DNA from: Janthinobacterium sp. Marseille
GTDB taxonomy: Bacteria > Pseudomonadota > Gammaproteobacteria > Burkholderiales > Burkholderiaceae_D
Assembly (NCBI RefSeq): GCF_000013625.1
Contig: NC_009659.1
Span: 372,001-436,000 of the forward strand
DNA: 64,000 bases
Reading direction: 5' to 3'
The translations under genes and the position numbers were made by a program. Within the stretch, counting starts at the first letter, position 1; every line of letters begins with the position of its first letter. Shown piece after piece: positions 40,051 to 50,452 of the stretch. The notes under the pieces are model-generated. The model saw only the letters and a list, made by a program, of their open reading frames with translations. It was not told the origin of the DNA and did not search any database.

Positions 40051-40531
40051 TTTCAATTACCTCATAGACGGACGGATGCGTGATCAGCAGCGACAGCGGG
40101 GCGCGTTTGCCGGCCAGATAGTCGTCGACCCGTTGCAATACCGAAGGACTGCGGTGTTTTTCCCGGGTGGCGACCAACTCGTCATAGCTCATCCAGACCG
40201 CGCGCAGGATGCCGACATCCAGGGGCTGGTCATGTTTTGCGCCGACTTCGCCGCAAAAGGTGAAGCTTAAATAAGTGACATCATGTCCGGTGCGCGCTGA
40301 AACATAGCGCGACATATACATGCCGACCAGGGCGGTAGGCGTGAAATCATGTGCGGTTTCTTCCAGGGTTTCGCGTACGACCGCTTCTTCCAGCGATTCG
40401 TGCGGATCCAGGTGGCCGGCCGGCTGGTTAAAGCGAACGCCCTCACTGGTCTCTTCTTCTACCAGCAGGAAGTACCCATCACGCTCGATGATGGCAGCAA
40501 CAGTAACAGATGGTTTCCAGATATCAGGCAT
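40043..40531 (-). CDS. Nudix hydrolase, NudJ-like
   Basis: A 162-residue Nudix phosphohydrolase. The Nudix box reads [21 protein letters not shown] (fits G-x5-E-x7-RE-U-xEE-x-G-U except that the last Gly is Ala). NudJ hydrolyses nucleoside and HMP pyrophosphates, and its gene lies next to mnmA in many proteobacteria, as here. The overlap with mnmA implies a two-gene operon. Confidence 0.9.
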   Translation of the reverse strand: MPDIWKPSVTVAAIIERDGYFLLVEEETSEGVRFNQPAGHLDPHESLEEAVVRETLEETAHDFTPTALVGMYMSRYVSARTGHDVTYLSFTFCGEVGAKHDQPLDVGILRAVWMSYDELVATREKHRSPSVLQRVDDYLAGKRAPLSLLITHPSVYEVIENG

Positions 40532-40897
40532 ATGGTCCCTCGGAATAACCCGCTATTTTAGCGCGCACCCGAGAAAGTTGCCTGCAATGTTTCCCCGGCA
40601 GAAAATATTGTAATAAAATGAGTCAGGTCAAGATTGCTCATCTTTTGTCTTTGCTATGGTGGGCATTTGGCCTTATGCTTATCAATTCGCTTCCTTGTAA
40701 AACCCCTACGGAAGTTGGCAGGCGCTAGCCCGACCCGGGCAATTACCCTGCTGCTGAGCGGAAATCCCGCTTCAGGAATGTATGGTTTACTGCCTCACAT
40801 CAGTGGAAGCGCAGAGCCAGGAACCACAAATTAATTGATTTGCCTTCGCCGGGCTTTGGCGTCGAGGCAAAGTTTTAAGTAACGAAACGGAATAAAA
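40532..40897. other. long leader/intergenic region before panD
   Basis: 366 bp between the divergent Nudix gene and panD. It holds several imperfect inverted repeats, for example CTTCC/GGAAG around 40690-40717. A stretch near 40780-40825 (GGAAGCGC, then GAGCCAGGAACC) looks like the 3' end of a cobalamin riboswitch, but the upstream core is not convincing. I cannot assign a function. Confidence 0.35.
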
Positions 40898-41257
40898 ATG
40901 CAACGTATCATGCTCAGGTCGAAAATCCACCGTGTGACGGTGACTCAGGCTGACCTGCATTACGAGGGCTCGTGTGGTATCGACGAGGACTTGCTGACCG
41001 CCGCCGACATCCGTGTCGGTGAAAAAATTGAGCTGTATAACATTAATAACGGCAAGCGTTTCTCTACCTACGCCATCAAGGGTGCCAAAGGTAGTGGCGA
41101 AATCTCGCTCAACGGTGCTGCTGCACGCTGCGCGCAATTGGGTGATTTGCTGATTATTTGCACTTACGGTTCGATGACAGACGAAGAAGTTGAGACTTAT
41201 GTACCGAAGATTGTCTTCGTCGATGAAAAGAATAAGTTCGCCGGATTGAAAAAATAG
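40898..41257 (+). CDS. panD: Aspartate 1-decarboxylase proenzyme
   Basis: A 119-residue pyruvoyl enzyme that makes beta-alanine for pantothenate. The self-cleavage site is Gly24-Ser25 (HYEGSCGID); Ser25 becomes the pyruvoyl group. Length and the N-terminal [18 protein letters not shown] block are typical. It stands alone with a terminator behind it; panB and panC are not in the window. Confidence 0.96.
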   Translation: MQRIMLRSKIHRVTVTQADLHYEGSCGIDEDLLTAADIRVGEKIELYNINNGKRFSTYAIKGAKGSGEISLNGAAARCAQLGDLLIICTYGSMTDEEVETYVPKIVFVDEKNKFAGLKK

Positions 41258-41280
41258 CGATAGGCAGTCGTAACAATTAG

Positions 41281-41323
41281 AAACCCGGTCGCGCCGTTTT
41301 AGGGCAGCTTGAGCCGGGTTTTT
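41281..41323 (+). terminator. intrinsic terminator of panD
   Basis: AAACCCGG pairs with CCGGGTTT across a 24-base loop region, followed by TT. Confidence 0.75.
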
Positions 41324-41381
41324 ATCCGTTTGCCGGTCGCGGCGATCAAACAGAATTTAAACAAACTATGAGAGATGTTAT

Positions 41382-42980
41382 ATGTCTTTAGTTATAGGGG
41401 TGCCACGGGAGTCATTCCCCGGGGAAAAACGGGTGGCGACTGTGCCAGAAGTCGTTGAAAAGCTGATCAAACTCGGCTTTTCCGTTAGCGTAGAATCTGG
41501 CGCCGGTGACGACGCCAACTTCAGCGACGATACTTACCGCGCTGCCGGTGCACAGATCGTGCAAGGCGCTGCCAATTTGTGGTCCGGGTCCGATATCGTC
41601 TTCAAGGTGCGCGCTCCAAGTGCCGAAGAAGTCGGTCTGATCCGCGAAGGTAGCACCCTGATCGGCTTCATCTGGCCGGCACAGAATCCTGAATTGATGC
41701 AGCAGCTTGCAGCCAAGCGTGTCACCGTGTTGGCTATGGACTCGCTGCCACGCACGCTGTCGCGCGCGCAGAAGATGGATGCTTTGACCTCCACCGCCGG
41801 TGTCAGTGGCTATCGCGCCGTCATCGAGGCTGCCAACGCGTTCGGTCGTTTCTTCAACGGCCAGATCACGGCTGCAGGCAAGGTTCCTCCGGCAAAAGTA
41901 TTTATCGCAGGTGCTGGCGTGGCCGGTTTGGCTGCGATCGGTACGGCTGCCAGCCTGGGCGCCATCGTGCGCGCCAACGATACTCGTGCCGAAGTGGCCG
42001 ATCAAGTTGTATCGCTGGGCGGCGAATTCGTTAAGGTCGATTATGACGAAGAAGGTTCGGGCGGCGGCGGCTATGCCAAGGTCATGTCCGAAGGTTTCCA
42101 GGCTGCGCAGCGTGAGATGTACGCCCAGCAGGCCAAGGAATGCGACATTATCATCACCACCGCGCTGATCCCTGGCAAACCGGCTCCGAAACTGATAACC
42201 GCTGAAATGGTTCAGTCCATGAAACCCGGCAGCGTGATCGTCGATATGGCGGCCGAGCAGGGTGGTAACTGCGAACTGACAGAACCCGGCAAGGTTGTAG
42301 TGAAACATGGCGTGACCATCGTTGGTTACACAGACTTGCCGAGCCGTTTGCCTAAGCAGGCCAGTACGCTGTACTCAACTAACCTGTTGCGCCTGACCGA
42401 AGAGCTGTGCAAGGACGCTGAAGGTAAAAAGACGACTGACGGCATCATCAACGTCAATATGGAAGACGAAGCCATTCGTGGACTGACCGTCATCAAGGAC
42501 GGCAACATCACCTGGCCGCCTCCACCGCCGAAGCCAGTGGCTGCTCCGGTTGCCAAGCCAGCGCAGGCACCTGCTCCTGCGCACGGTCATGGCCCAAGCA
42601 CCACTGTTTCCTCACCTAAGCGTGTGGTCACAATGTTTGTCTTCGCAACGCTGTTGTTTGCGTTGATTGGCATGGGTGCGCCTACTGCTTTCCTCGGTCA
42701 CTTGACCGTGTTTGTACTGGGTTGCTTCATTGGTTACATGGTGGTCTGGAATGTTACCCCGGCATTGCACACGCCTCTGATGAGCGTTACCAACTCCATC
42801 TCGTCGATCATCGTGATCGGTGCGCTGGTACAGGTCGCTCCTCCGTTGGCTGATGGCATGGCGCGTCCCGAGTTGCTGATTAAGTGCCTCGCCGCTGCTG
42901 GCATCGCTTTGACCGCAATCAACATGTTCGGTGGCTTCGCTGTCACCCGTCGCATGCTTGATATGTTCCGTAAGAATTAA
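41382..42980 (+). CDS. pntA: NAD(P) transhydrogenase subunit alpha
   Basis: A 532-residue alpha subunit of the proton-pumping transhydrogenase (NADH + NADP+ to NADPH). The N-terminal NAD-binding domain I (about 1-385) has the nucleotide motif [18 protein letters not shown] and the RQD-type loop. A Pro/Ala-rich linker (about 385-410) leads to four C-terminal transmembrane helices. It is the fused single-chain form, like E. coli PntA, not split into PntAA and PntAB. pntB follows after 10 bp. Confidence 0.95.
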   Translation: MSLVIGVPRESFPGEKRVATVPEVVEKLIKLGFSVSVESGAGDDANFSDDTYRAAGAQIVQGAANLWSGSDIVFKVRAPSAEEVGLIREGSTLIGFIWPAQNPELMQQLAAKRVTVLAMDSLPRTLSRAQKMDALTSTAGVSGYRAVIEAANAFGRFFNGQITAAGKVPPAKVFIAGAGVAGLAAIGTAASLGAIVRANDTRAEVADQVVSLGGEFVKVDYDEEGSGGGGYAKVMSEGFQAAQREMYAQQAKECDIIITTALIPGKPAPKLITAEMVQSMKPGSVIVDMAAEQGGNCELTEPGKVVVKHGVTIVGYTDLPSRLPKQASTLYSTNLLRLTEELCKDAEGKKTTDGIINVNMEDEAIRGLTVIKDGNITWPPPPPKPVAAPVAKPAQAPAPAHGHGPSTTVSSPKRVVTMFVFATLLFALIGMGAPTAFLGHLTVFVLGCFIGYMVVWNVTPALHTPLMSVTNSISSIIVIGALVQVAPPLADGMARPELLIKCLAAAGIALTAINMFGGFAVTRRMLDMFRKN

Positions 42981-42990
42981 GGAGACCACA

Positions 42991-44397
42991 ATGTCTGCAA
43001 ATCTGGCTACTGTCTCCTACATCGGAGCAACTATTCTCTTCATCCTCAGCCTGGGTGGCTTGTCGCATCCAGAAACATCACGCCGCGGTAACTTGTACGG
43101 CATGATCGGTATGGGCATCGCTGTGCTCGCTACCATCTTTGGCCCACGCGTTACTGCAGACGGCTATGCATGGATTATCCTGGCGCTGCTGGTCGGCGGT
43201 GTTATCGGCCTGTACGCTGCCAAGAAGGTCAAAATGACCGAAATGCCGGAGCTGGTTGCATTGATGCACAGCTTCGTCGGTCTGGCCGCTGCACTGGTTG
43301 GTTTTGCCAGCTACATCGATCCGTCTATCCATCTGGAAGGCGCTGAGAAGGCTATCCATCAAGTTGAAATCTACGTTGGTATCTTCATTGGTGCGGTAAC
43401 GTTCTCGGGTTCCCTGATCGCGTTCGGCAAACTGAACGGCAAAATCGGCGGTAAGCCATTGCTGTTGCCAGCACGTCACTTCATCAACCTGATCGGCTTG
43501 TTGCTGGTGATCTGGTTTGGTCGTGAGTTCGTGAATGCTCCTGACGTTGCCAGCGGTATGACTCCGTTGATCATCATGACCGTGATTGCCTTGCTGTTTG
43601 GCGTACACATGGTGATGGCAATTGGTGGTGCTGATATGCCGGTCGTGGTCTCGATGCTCAACAGCTACTCTGGCTGGGCTGCTTCGGCTACCGGTTTCAT
43701 GCTCGGCAACGATTTGCTGATCGTGACTGGTGCGCTGGTCGGTTCTTCCGGTGCGATTCTGTCGTACATCATGTGCCAGGCAATGAACCGTAACTTCTTC
43801 AGCGTGATCGCCGGTGGTTTTGGTGGCGGTGCTCCGAAGGCTGGCGGCGCTGTGAAAGAGCAGGTTGGTGAAGCGACCCCTGTCTCGGCACAAGAAACTG
43901 CAGAACTGCTGCGTGAAGCAAAAAGCGTGGTCATCGTGCCGGGTTACGGCATGGCCGTGGCGCAAGCACAGCACACCGTGAACGAAATCACCAAACTGTT
44001 GCGCGCTAAAGGCACCAAGGTACGTTTTGCGATCCACCCGGTTGCAGGTCGTATGCCTGGTCATATGAACGTGTTGCTGGCTGAAGCCAAAGTACCTTAC
44101 GACATCGTGCTGGAAATGGATGAAATCAACGAAGATTTCCCTGACACAGATGTAGTCATGGTGATTGGTGCGAACGACATCGTGAACCCGGATGCGCAGG
44201 AAGATCCGGACAGCCCGATCGCCGGTATGCCAGTGTTGGAAGTCTGGAAGGCAGAAACGTCTATCGTCATGAAGCGTTCGATGGCTTCCGGTTATGCTGG
44301 TGTCGACAATCCTTTGTTTTACAAAGAAAACAATCGTATGTTGTTCGGCGATGCGAAGAAGATGCTGGACGAGGTCCTGGCTACTCTCAAAGCTTAA
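42991..44397 (+). CDS. pntB: NAD(P) transhydrogenase subunit beta
   Basis: A 468-residue subunit with about nine transmembrane helices and the C-terminal NADP-binding domain III ([15 protein letters not shown], then [18 protein letters not shown] and [12 protein letters not shown]). GGAG lies eight bases before the ATG at 42991. A terminator closes the operon. Confidence 0.95.
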   Translation: MSANLATVSYIGATILFILSLGGLSHPETSRRGNLYGMIGMGIAVLATIFGPRVTADGYAWIILALLVGGVIGLYAAKKVKMTEMPELVALMHSFVGLAAALVGFASYIDPSIHLEGAEKAIHQVEIYVGIFIGAVTFSGSLIAFGKLNGKIGGKPLLLPARHFINLIGLLLVIWFGREFVNAPDVASGMTPLIIMTVIALLFGVHMVMAIGGADMPVVVSMLNSYSGWAASATGFMLGNDLLIVTGALVGSSGAILSYIMCQAMNRNFFSVIAGGFGGGAPKAGGAVKEQVGEATPVSAQETAELLREAKSVVIVPGYGMAVAQAQHTVNEITKLLRAKGTKVRFAIHPVAGRMPGHMNVLLAEAKVPYDIVLEMDEINEDFPDTDVVMVIGANDIVNPDAQEDPDSPIAGMPVLEVWKAETSIVMKRSMASGYAGVDNPLFYKENNRMLFGDAKKMLDEVLATLKA

Positions 44398-44414
44398 TAG
44401 CCATACCGCTGTTT

Positions 44415-44443
44415 CAAAAAAGCCCGCTAATGCGGGCTTTTTT
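44415..44443. terminator. bidirectional intrinsic terminator
   Basis: AAAAAAGCCCGC-TAAT-GCGGGCTTTTTT between convergent pntB and the LysR gene. Confidence 0.92.
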
Positions 44444-44494
44444 ATTGGCATTTCAAGAAAAGCGTTTGCGCTGAAGATTTAAGTAAGTGAATAC

Positions 44495-45400
44495 TTACCT
44501 GCTCCAATAGCCTGGTTGGCTGTACATCGCTTTCAAATGTGAAATGAAGAGGCGGACTTTGGCCGGGACATTTCGCTGTTGTGGGTAGACCGCCATGATG
44601 TCGTACTCGGGGATCGCATAATCATCCAGCACGGTTTCCAGCATGCCGCTTTCCAGCTGGCGCTGGATTTCCCATACGGAGCGCCAGGCGATGCCCAGGC
44701 CCTCAGTCATCCAGCGATGCAGCAATTCACCGTCATTGCAGTCCAGACTGCCTTGCGCGCGCACAGAGACGGTTTTGCCGCGGTAATTGAAATACCAGCC
44801 GCGCTGCTGTCCACCTTGAAGATTGAAGGACAGGCAATTATGATTAGCAAGATCATCCAGCGTCTTGGGTTTGCCGTGTTTCTTGAAGTATTCCCGCGTT
44901 CCGCACACCACACGTTTATTGGCGGCAAGTTTGATGGCCACGAAGTTGGGGTCGATATTGCCGCCGATCCGTATGCCCATGTCGTAACCCTCCTGCACCA
45001 GATCAACGACGCGATCGGTCAGATTGAATGACATTTTGAGGCCGGGATGCTGTTCCAGGAACTCCTGGGCGTAGGGTGCGACGTGCTGGCGGCCAAAGGA
45101 AGCCGGGGCGGAAACGATCAAATGCCCGGTGACCTTGTTATGGCCGGCGGACAGCGCGCTTTCCGCGTGTTCCAGCTCGTTTAGCATCTTGCGGCAGTGC
45201 TCGAGGTATACTGAGCCTTCTTCCGTCAGGGCCAGGCGCCGGGTGGAGCGATGCAGCAGGCGAACGCCGAGGCGTTTCTCCAGGGTATCAATGCGGCGCC
45301 CAACCATCACAGGCGTGACCTGCAGGGCTAATGCCGCCGCGGCAAAGCTGTTATGCTCGACCGCCATCACAAATGCTTCGATCTGTTTGAGCTTGTCCAT
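44495..45400 (-). CDS. LysR-family regulator divergent from gcl
   Basis: A 301-residue LysR regulator. The HTH spans about 1-60 (FVMAVEHNSFAAAALALQVTPVMVGRRIDTLEKRLG). The effector domain is of the CrgA/DsdC-like class (LIVSAPASFGRQHVAPYAQEFLEQHPGL). It is separated from gcl by 107 bp and points the other way, the classic arrangement for a LysR activator of the adjacent operon. A glyoxylate-pathway role is inferred from this position. Confidence 0.88.
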   Translation of the reverse strand: MDKLKQIEAFVMAVEHNSFAAAALALQVTPVMVGRRIDTLEKRLGVRLLHRSTRRLALTEEGSVYLEHCRKMLNELEHAESALSAGHNKVTGHLIVSAPASFGRQHVAPYAQEFLEQHPGLKMSFNLTDRVVDLVQEGYDMGIRIGGNIDPNFVAIKLAANKRVVCGTREYFKKHGKPKTLDDLANHNCLSFNLQGGQQRGWYFNYRGKTVSVRAQGSLDCNDGELLHRWMTEGLGIAWRSVWEIQRQLESGMLETVLDDYAIPEYDIMAVYPQQRNVPAKVRLFISHLKAMYSQPGYWSR

Positions 45401-45447
45401 TCGATACCTGAAGTATTTAATTGGTTAATTAATAGTCCTATTCTAAA

Positions 45448-45467
45448 AGTAATCCACATGAATTACT
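45448..45467. promoter_or_regulatory. inverted repeat between lysR and gcl
   Basis: AGTAAT, eight bases, ATTACT: a perfect 6-bp dyad 41-60 bp upstream of gcl. It could be the LysR site or part of it. Confidence 0.45.
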
Positions 45468-45507
45468 ATGCAGCTTAGGAAAATTTCATTTCAATGGAGA
45501 TTATGTA

Positions 45508-47256
45508 ATGGCAAAGATGACAGCAGCCCAAGCAGCAGTTTGGGTAATGCAAAAAGAGGGTATTGATCAAGCCTTCGGCGTTCCAGGCGCAGCGATCAAT
45601 CCGTTTTACTCCGCCATGCAAAAGCAAGGCACCATCAAACACATTCTGGCGCGTCACGTAGAAGGCGCGACCCACATGGCTGAGGGTTACACCCGCGCCA
45701 AATCCGGCAATATCGGTGTTGCCCTGGCTACTTCGGGTCCAGGCGGCACAGACATGGTTACCGGTCTGTACTCGGCTATCGCTGACTCGATTCCTATCTT
45801 GTGCGTTACTGGTCAAGCGCCACGTGCACGTTTGCACAAAGAAGACTTCCAGGCTGTTGATATCGAATCGATCTCGAAACCAGTGACCAAATGGTCGGTT
45901 ATGGTTCGTGAACCAGCATTGGTTCCACAAGTATTCCAACAAGCATTCCACATCATGCGCTCCGGCCGTCCAGGTCCTGTGCTGATCGATTTGCCGTTCG
46001 ACGTACAAGTTGCTGAAATCGAATTCGATCCAGATCTGTACGAACCATTGCCAGTGTACAAACCACAAGCAACTCGCAAGCAAATCGAAGCTGCAATCGC
46101 AATGTTGAACGCTGCAGAGCGCCCATTGCTGATCTCCGGCGGTGGCGTTATCAATGCAAACGCAACCCCGTTGATGCTCGAATTTGCTGAGCTGGTCAAT
46201 GTTCCTGTCGTTCCTACCCTGATGGGCTGGGGCACAGTACCTGACGATCACCCGCTGATGGTTGGTATGGTTGGCCTGCAAACATCGCACCGCTACGGTA
46301 ACGCGACCATGCTGGCTTCGGACTTCGCATTCGGTATCGGTAACCGTTGGGCTAACCGTTTCACTGGTTCGATCGACGTTTTCACCAAAGATCGTAAATT
46401 CGTTCACATCGACATCGAACCGACACAAATCGGTCGCGTGTTTGGTCCAGACCTCGGCATCACTTCCGACGCTGGCGCAGCACTGAAATTGATGATCGAA
46501 GTAGCGAAAGAATTGAAAGCTGCCGGCAAACTGAAAAACCGTGATGCATGGCTGGCAGAGTGCCAGGAACGCAAACGCACCATGTTGCGTAAAACGGATT
46601 TCGACGTAACACCGATCAAGCCACAACGCGTTTACCAAGAAATGAACGCAGTGTTCGGCAAAACCGCACGCTACATTTCGAACATCGGCCTGTCGCAAAT
46701 CGCTGCGGGTCAATTCCTGCACGTGTACAAAGAACGTAACTGGATCAACTGCGGTCAAGCAGGTCCATTGGGCTGGACTATCCCAGCTGCTCTGGGTGTC
46801 CGGGCTGCCGATCCAACCAGCGAAATCGTTGCTATCACAGGCGATTACGACTTCCAGTTCCTGATCGAAGAATTGGCTGCAGGCGCGCAATTCAACCTGC
46901 CATACATCCACGTTCTGGTGAACAACTCCTACCTGGGCTTGATCCGTCAAGCACAACGTATGTTCACAATGGATTACTGCGTATCGCTGGCATTCGACAA
47001 CATCAACTCGACCGAAAACGCTTCGTACGGTGTTGATCACGTTAAAGTTACCGAAGGTTTGGGCTGTAAAGCAATTCGCGTCTACAACCCTGACGACATC
47101 GCTCCTGCACTGAAAAAAGCGCAAGAGTGGATCAAAGAATTCAAAGTGCCAGTCGTTGTTGAAATCATCCTTGAGCGCGTAACCAACATCGCGATGGGTA
47201 CCGAGATCAACGCGATCAACGAATTCGAAGAAATCCTCGACGTTAAGGGTGCTTAA
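45508..47256 (+). CDS. gcl: Glyoxylate carboligase (tartronate-semialdehyde synthase)
   Basis: A 582-residue ThDP enzyme that joins two glyoxylates to tartronate semialdehyde and CO2. Position 51 is Val ([14 protein letters not shown]) in place of the usual catalytic Glu, the hallmark of Gcl. The ThDP-Mg motif runs from [11 protein letters not shown] to LVNNSYLG. The sequence is rich in CCA, GCA and CAA codons. hyi starts one base after the stop. Confidence 0.96.
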   Translation: MAKMTAAQAAVWVMQKEGIDQAFGVPGAAINPFYSAMQKQGTIKHILARHVEGATHMAEGYTRAKSGNIGVALATSGPGGTDMVTGLYSAIADSIPILCVTGQAPRARLHKEDFQAVDIESISKPVTKWSVMVREPALVPQVFQQAFHIMRSGRPGPVLIDLPFDVQVAEIEFDPDLYEPLPVYKPQATRKQIEAAIAMLNAAERPLLISGGGVINANATPLMLEFAELVNVPVVPTLMGWGTVPDDHPLMVGMVGLQTSHRYGNATMLASDFAFGIGNRWANRFTGSIDVFTKDRKFVHIDIEPTQIGRVFGPDLGITSDAGAALKLMIEVAKELKAAGKLKNRDAWLAECQERKRTMLRKTDFDVTPIKPQRVYQEMNAVFGKTARYISNIGLSQIAAGQFLHVYKERNWINCGQAGPLGWTIPAALGVRAADPTSEIVAITGDYDFQFLIEELAAGAQFNLPYIHVLVNNSYLGLIRQAQRMFTMDYCVSLAFDNINSTENASYGVDHVKVTEGLGCKAIRVYNPDDIAPALKKAQEWIKEFKVPVVVEIILERVTNIAMGTEINAINEFEEILDVKGA

Positions 47257-47257
47257 G

Positions 47258-48037
47258 ATGACGAAACTTGCTGCTAATCTGACGATGCTGTTCAATGAGG
47301 TTCCATTCATGGACCGCTTTGAACAAGCTGCAAAGAATGGCTTCAAAGGCGTTGAATTCCTGTTCCCATACGATTTCCCTGCGGCTGATGTCGCAGCGAA
47401 ATTGAAAGAGAACAATCTGGAAATGGTTTTGCATAACCTGCCAGCCGGTAACTGGGCTGGTGGTGAGCGTGGTATCGCTTGCCATCCGGATCGCGTAGAA
47501 GAATTCAAGGCTGGCGTAGACAAAGCAATTGAATACGTCAAAGTACTCGGCACCAAACAGGTCAACATCCTGTCCGGTATCGTGCCTGCAGGCGTGACGC
47601 ATGAACAAGCGGAAGCAACTCTGGTTGCCAACCTGAAATATGCGGCTGCCAAGTTGAAAGCGGAAGGTATCCCACTGTTGATCGAAGCGATCAACACATT
47701 CGATATCCCTGGTTTCTTCCTGACTGGTACGAAACAGACTTTGGATATCATTGCCAAAGTTGGTTCCGACAACCTGTTCTTCCAATACGACATCTATCAC
47801 ATGCAACGCATGGAAGGTGAGCTGGCGAACACGATGAAGAACAACCTCGCGGTTATTCCTCATTTGCAACTGGCAGACAATCCAGGCCGTTTTGAACCAG
47901 GCACAGGTGAAATCAACTACACCTTCCTGTTCAAATTCCTGGATGAAATCGGTTACAAGGGTTGGATCGGTTGTGAGTACAAGCCTAAAGCTGGTACGGT
48001 AGAAGGATTGGGCTGGCGCGCTGCGCACGGCCTATAA
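47258..48037 (+). CDS. hyi: Hydroxypyruvate isomerase
   Basis: A 259-residue TIM-barrel enzyme interconverting hydroxypyruvate and tartronate semialdehyde. The N-terminal KLAANLTMLFNEVPFMDRFEQAAKNGFKGVEFLFPYD and the catalytic-site blocks IEAINTFDIPGFFL and IGCEYKP match the family. The start at 47258 is nearly adjacent to the gcl stop. A terminator-like hairpin follows before glxR. Confidence 0.95.
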   Translation: MTKLAANLTMLFNEVPFMDRFEQAAKNGFKGVEFLFPYDFPAADVAAKLKENNLEMVLHNLPAGNWAGGERGIACHPDRVEEFKAGVDKAIEYVKVLGTKQVNILSGIVPAGVTHEQAEATLVANLKYAAAKLKAEGIPLLIEAINTFDIPGFFLTGTKQTLDIIAKVGSDNLFFQYDIYHMQRMEGELANTMKNNLAVIPHLQLADNPGRFEPGTGEINYTFLFKFLDEIGYKGWIGCEYKPKAGTVEGLGWRAAHGL

Positions 48038-48053
48038 TGTAGCGTCTCTAAGC

Positions 48054-48092
48054 ATACTGAGCGGTCCGACATCGGGCCGCTTAGTATTTTTA
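48054..48092 (+). terminator. terminator-like hairpin between hyi and glxR
   Basis: ATACTGAGCGG pairs with CCGCTTAGTAT (one mismatch) and is followed by TTTTT. It lies inside what should be one pathway operon, so it may be a partial terminator that sets gcl-hyi above glxR. Confidence 0.75.
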
Positions 48093-48134
48093 CTGAGTAC
48101 GTAGTTCACACTTAAATATAATCAGGAGTCAGTC

Positions 48135-49022
48135 ATGGCAAAAGTTGGATTTATTGGTTTGGGAATCATGGGCGCACCAATGGCGCTGAACCTGCAAAAG
48201 GGTGGTCACCAACTGTTTTTGCATGATCAAAAAGCACCAGCACAAGAATTGATCGACGGCGGCGCAACGGTTTGCAAATCTGGCGCTGAAGTTGCTAAAA
48301 GCGCAGACATCATCATCACCATGGTGCCGGATACCCCGCACGTGGACGCAGTTTTGTTCGCAGAAAACGGTGTTGCAGCTGGTTTGAGCAAAGGCAAAAT
48401 CGTGGTCGACATGAGCTCGATCTCGCCTATCGCTACCAAAGAATTCGCGAAAAAAATCAATGCACTGGGTTGCGAATACCTGGATGCACCAGTATCCGGC
48501 GGCGAAGTCGGTGCTAAAGCAGCATCGCTGACCATCATGATCGGTGGTTCGGAAGCAGCGTTCAACACAGTCAAACCTTTGTTTGAACTGATGGGTAAAA
48601 ACATCACCCTGGTTGGCGGCAACGGCGACGGTCAAACCACCAAAGTAGCTAACCAAATCATCGTTGCACTGAACATCCAGGCGGTTTCCGAAGCCCTGTT
48701 GTTCGCATCGAAAGCCGGCGCGGATCCTGCAAAAGTACGTCAGGCTCTGATGGGTGGTTTCGCTAACTCGCGCATCCTGGAAGTACACGGTGAGCGTATG
48801 GTTAAACGTACCTTCAACCCAGGCTTCCGTATCGAACTGCATCAAAAAGATTTGAACCTGGCATTGCAAGGTGCGAAGGCAATGGGCGTATCCTTGCCTA
48901 ACACTGCAAACACCCAGGAACTGATGAACGCATGCGCAGCTAATGGCATGAGCGGTCTGGATCACTCGGCACTGTGCCGCGCGATCGAAATCATGTCGAA
49001 CCACGAAATCGCCAAGGCGTAA
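48135..49022 (+). CDS. glxR: Tartronate semialdehyde reductase (2-hydroxy-3-oxopropionate reductase)
   Basis: A 295-residue beta-hydroxyacid dehydrogenase that reduces tartronate semialdehyde to D-glycerate. It has a Rossmann start (VGFIGLGIMGAPMALNL), the substrate motif DAPVSGGEVGAKAASLTIMIGG and the catalytic Lys in TTKVANQIIVALN. Start supported by AGGAG 10 bases upstream. Same pathway and codon style as gcl-hyi. Confidence 0.94.
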   Translation: MAKVGFIGLGIMGAPMALNLQKGGHQLFLHDQKAPAQELIDGGATVCKSGAEVAKSADIIITMVPDTPHVDAVLFAENGVAAGLSKGKIVVDMSSISPIATKEFAKKINALGCEYLDAPVSGGEVGAKAASLTIMIGGSEAAFNTVKPLFELMGKNITLVGGNGDGQTTKVANQIIVALNIQAVSEALLFASKAGADPAKVRQALMGGFANSRILEVHGERMVKRTFNPGFRIELHQKDLNLALQGAKAMGVSLPNTANTQELMNACAANGMSGLDHSALCRAIEIMSNHEIAKA

Positions 49023-49110
49023 TTCGTTCGACTGATTTGAGTACTGCTGCCGGCATTGCATTCAGGTGCAATGCCGGTTTGATTCAAAATTTTTAAAAGT
49101 AGCTTGCCCC

Positions 49111-50376
49111 ATGTCGATTGATCCGCGTCAGTTTTTGAATGACCTGTATGCCACCGCAGTTGAGGCCGTGAGCGCACAGAAGTGCATGCCCGCCTATCTG
49201 CCAAAGCAATCTGCCAAGGGTCGTACCCTGGTGATCGGTGCCGGTAAAGGTGCCGCCGCAATGGCCAAGGTAGTTGAAGATACGTGGCCTGGCAAAGTAG
49301 AAGGTTTGATCGTGACGCGTTATGGTCACGGCGCTGACTGCAAACAAATTGAAGTAGTAGAAGCTGCACATCCGGTACCGGATGAAGCTGGTCGTCAAGC
49401 GGCCGGCCGTATGCTGGAACTGGTCAAAGGTTTGACCGAAGACGATCTGGTTTTGTGCCTGATCACAGGCGGCGGCTCCGCCTTGCTGAGCTTGCCGGGT
49501 GAAGGCATCACGCTTGAGCAAAAACAAGCATTGAACAAGGCATTGCTGAAAAGCGGCGCCACGATTTCCGAAATGAACTGCGTGCGCAAGCACTTGTCCG
49601 CCATCAAAGGCGGTCGCCTGGCGTTGGCATGCGCACCGGCGCGCGTGGTTACCCTGCTGATCTCCGATGTACCTGGCGATGATCCTGGCGTGATCGCCAG
49701 CGGTCCGACCCTGCCTGATCCGACAACTTGCGCGGAATCCCTGGCGATCCTGAAAAAATACGGTATCGAAATTCCGGACAATATCCTGAAGCATCTCGAA
49801 TCCGGCGCCGGTGAAACACCGAAGCCAGGTGACCCGCGTTTCGCACGCAATGAACATCATGTCATGGCAACCGCACAGCACGCGCTGGAAGCGGCAGCAG
49901 CCAAAGCACGCGCTGCCGGTATCACGCCTTACATCCTGTCCAACGATCTCGAAGGTGAGTCGCGCGACGTCGGTATGGTGCATGCGGCGTTGGCGAAGCA
50001 GGTGGCGAAGTATGGTCAACCGTTTGCGAAACCATGCGTCATCCTGTCCGGCGGTGAAACAACCGTTACCGTGCGCGGCAAAGGTCGTGGCGGTCGCAAT
50101 GCGGAATTCCTGTTGAGCCTGGCAGTGTCCCTGCAAGGTACCGCTGGCATCCATGCGCTGGCGTGTGATACCGATGGTATCGACGGTTCGGAAGATAACG
50201 CCGGCGCAATCTATCAGCCTGATTCATGGACGCGCGCAACTGAGCAAGGCCTGAATGCGAAAGCCATGCTGGAGAACAATGATGGTTATGGTTTCTTCAG
50301 CGCACTCGGTGACCTGATTGTCAGCGGTCCGACACGTACCAACGTGAACGACTTCCGCGCCATCCTGATTTTGTAA
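49111..50376 (+). CDS. Glycerate 2-kinase, TtuD/GckA (MOFRL) family
   Basis: A 421-residue protein of the MOFRL family. Such proteins were first named hydroxypyruvate reductase (TtuD) but are now known as glycerate 2-kinases that make 2-phosphoglycerate. Motifs: LVIGAGKGAAAMAKVVE, LITGGGSALLSLP and the C-terminal LSGGETTVTVRGKGRGGRNAEFLLSLA. Given that pyruvate kinase is next, the kinase role fits best: glycerate to 2-phosphoglycerate, enolase elsewhere, then Pyk. Confidence 0.9.
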   Translation: MSIDPRQFLNDLYATAVEAVSAQKCMPAYLPKQSAKGRTLVIGAGKGAAAMAKVVEDTWPGKVEGLIVTRYGHGADCKQIEVVEAAHPVPDEAGRQAAGRMLELVKGLTEDDLVLCLITGGGSALLSLPGEGITLEQKQALNKALLKSGATISEMNCVRKHLSAIKGGRLALACAPARVVTLLISDVPGDDPGVIASGPTLPDPTTCAESLAILKKYGIEIPDNILKHLESGAGETPKPGDPRFARNEHHVMATAQHALEAAAAKARAAGITPYILSNDLEGESRDVGMVHAALAKQVAKYGQPFAKPCVILSGGETTVTVRGKGRGGRNAEFLLSLAVSLQGTAGIHALACDTDGIDGSEDNAGAIYQPDSWTRATEQGLNAKAMLENNDGYGFFSALGDLIVSGPTRTNVNDFRAILIL

Positions 50377-50452
50377 TTTATTTTCCGCTGTGTTTGTATT
50401 GCAGGCATAGCGGTACCTATTTTTCATTTTTCATTTAAGAAGAAGATCTGTC

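Noticed and set aside
40634..40834. A 66-codon frame in the panD leader
   Set aside because: No ribosome site, no family likeness, and no typical coding pattern.
40562..40860. Possible cobalamin riboswitch before panD
   Set aside because: GGAAGCGC then GAGCCAGGAACC resembles the 3' end of the element and a GC-rich GCTG segment lies upstream, but the GGTGnAA-CC core is not convincing and panD is not a B12-controlled gene. A covariance-model scan (RF00174) would decide; a strong hit would overturn this.
45475..47793. A 772-codon open frame antisense to gcl and hyi
   Set aside because: It arises from the biased codon use of gcl/hyi on the other strand. The translation is rich in Cys, His, Gln and Trp with no domain, and has no ribosome site. 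Similar long antisense frames opposite pntB (43078-44451), purB (27928-29214), sucC (58286-59476) and the PanE-like gene (61323-62348) were rejected for the same reason.
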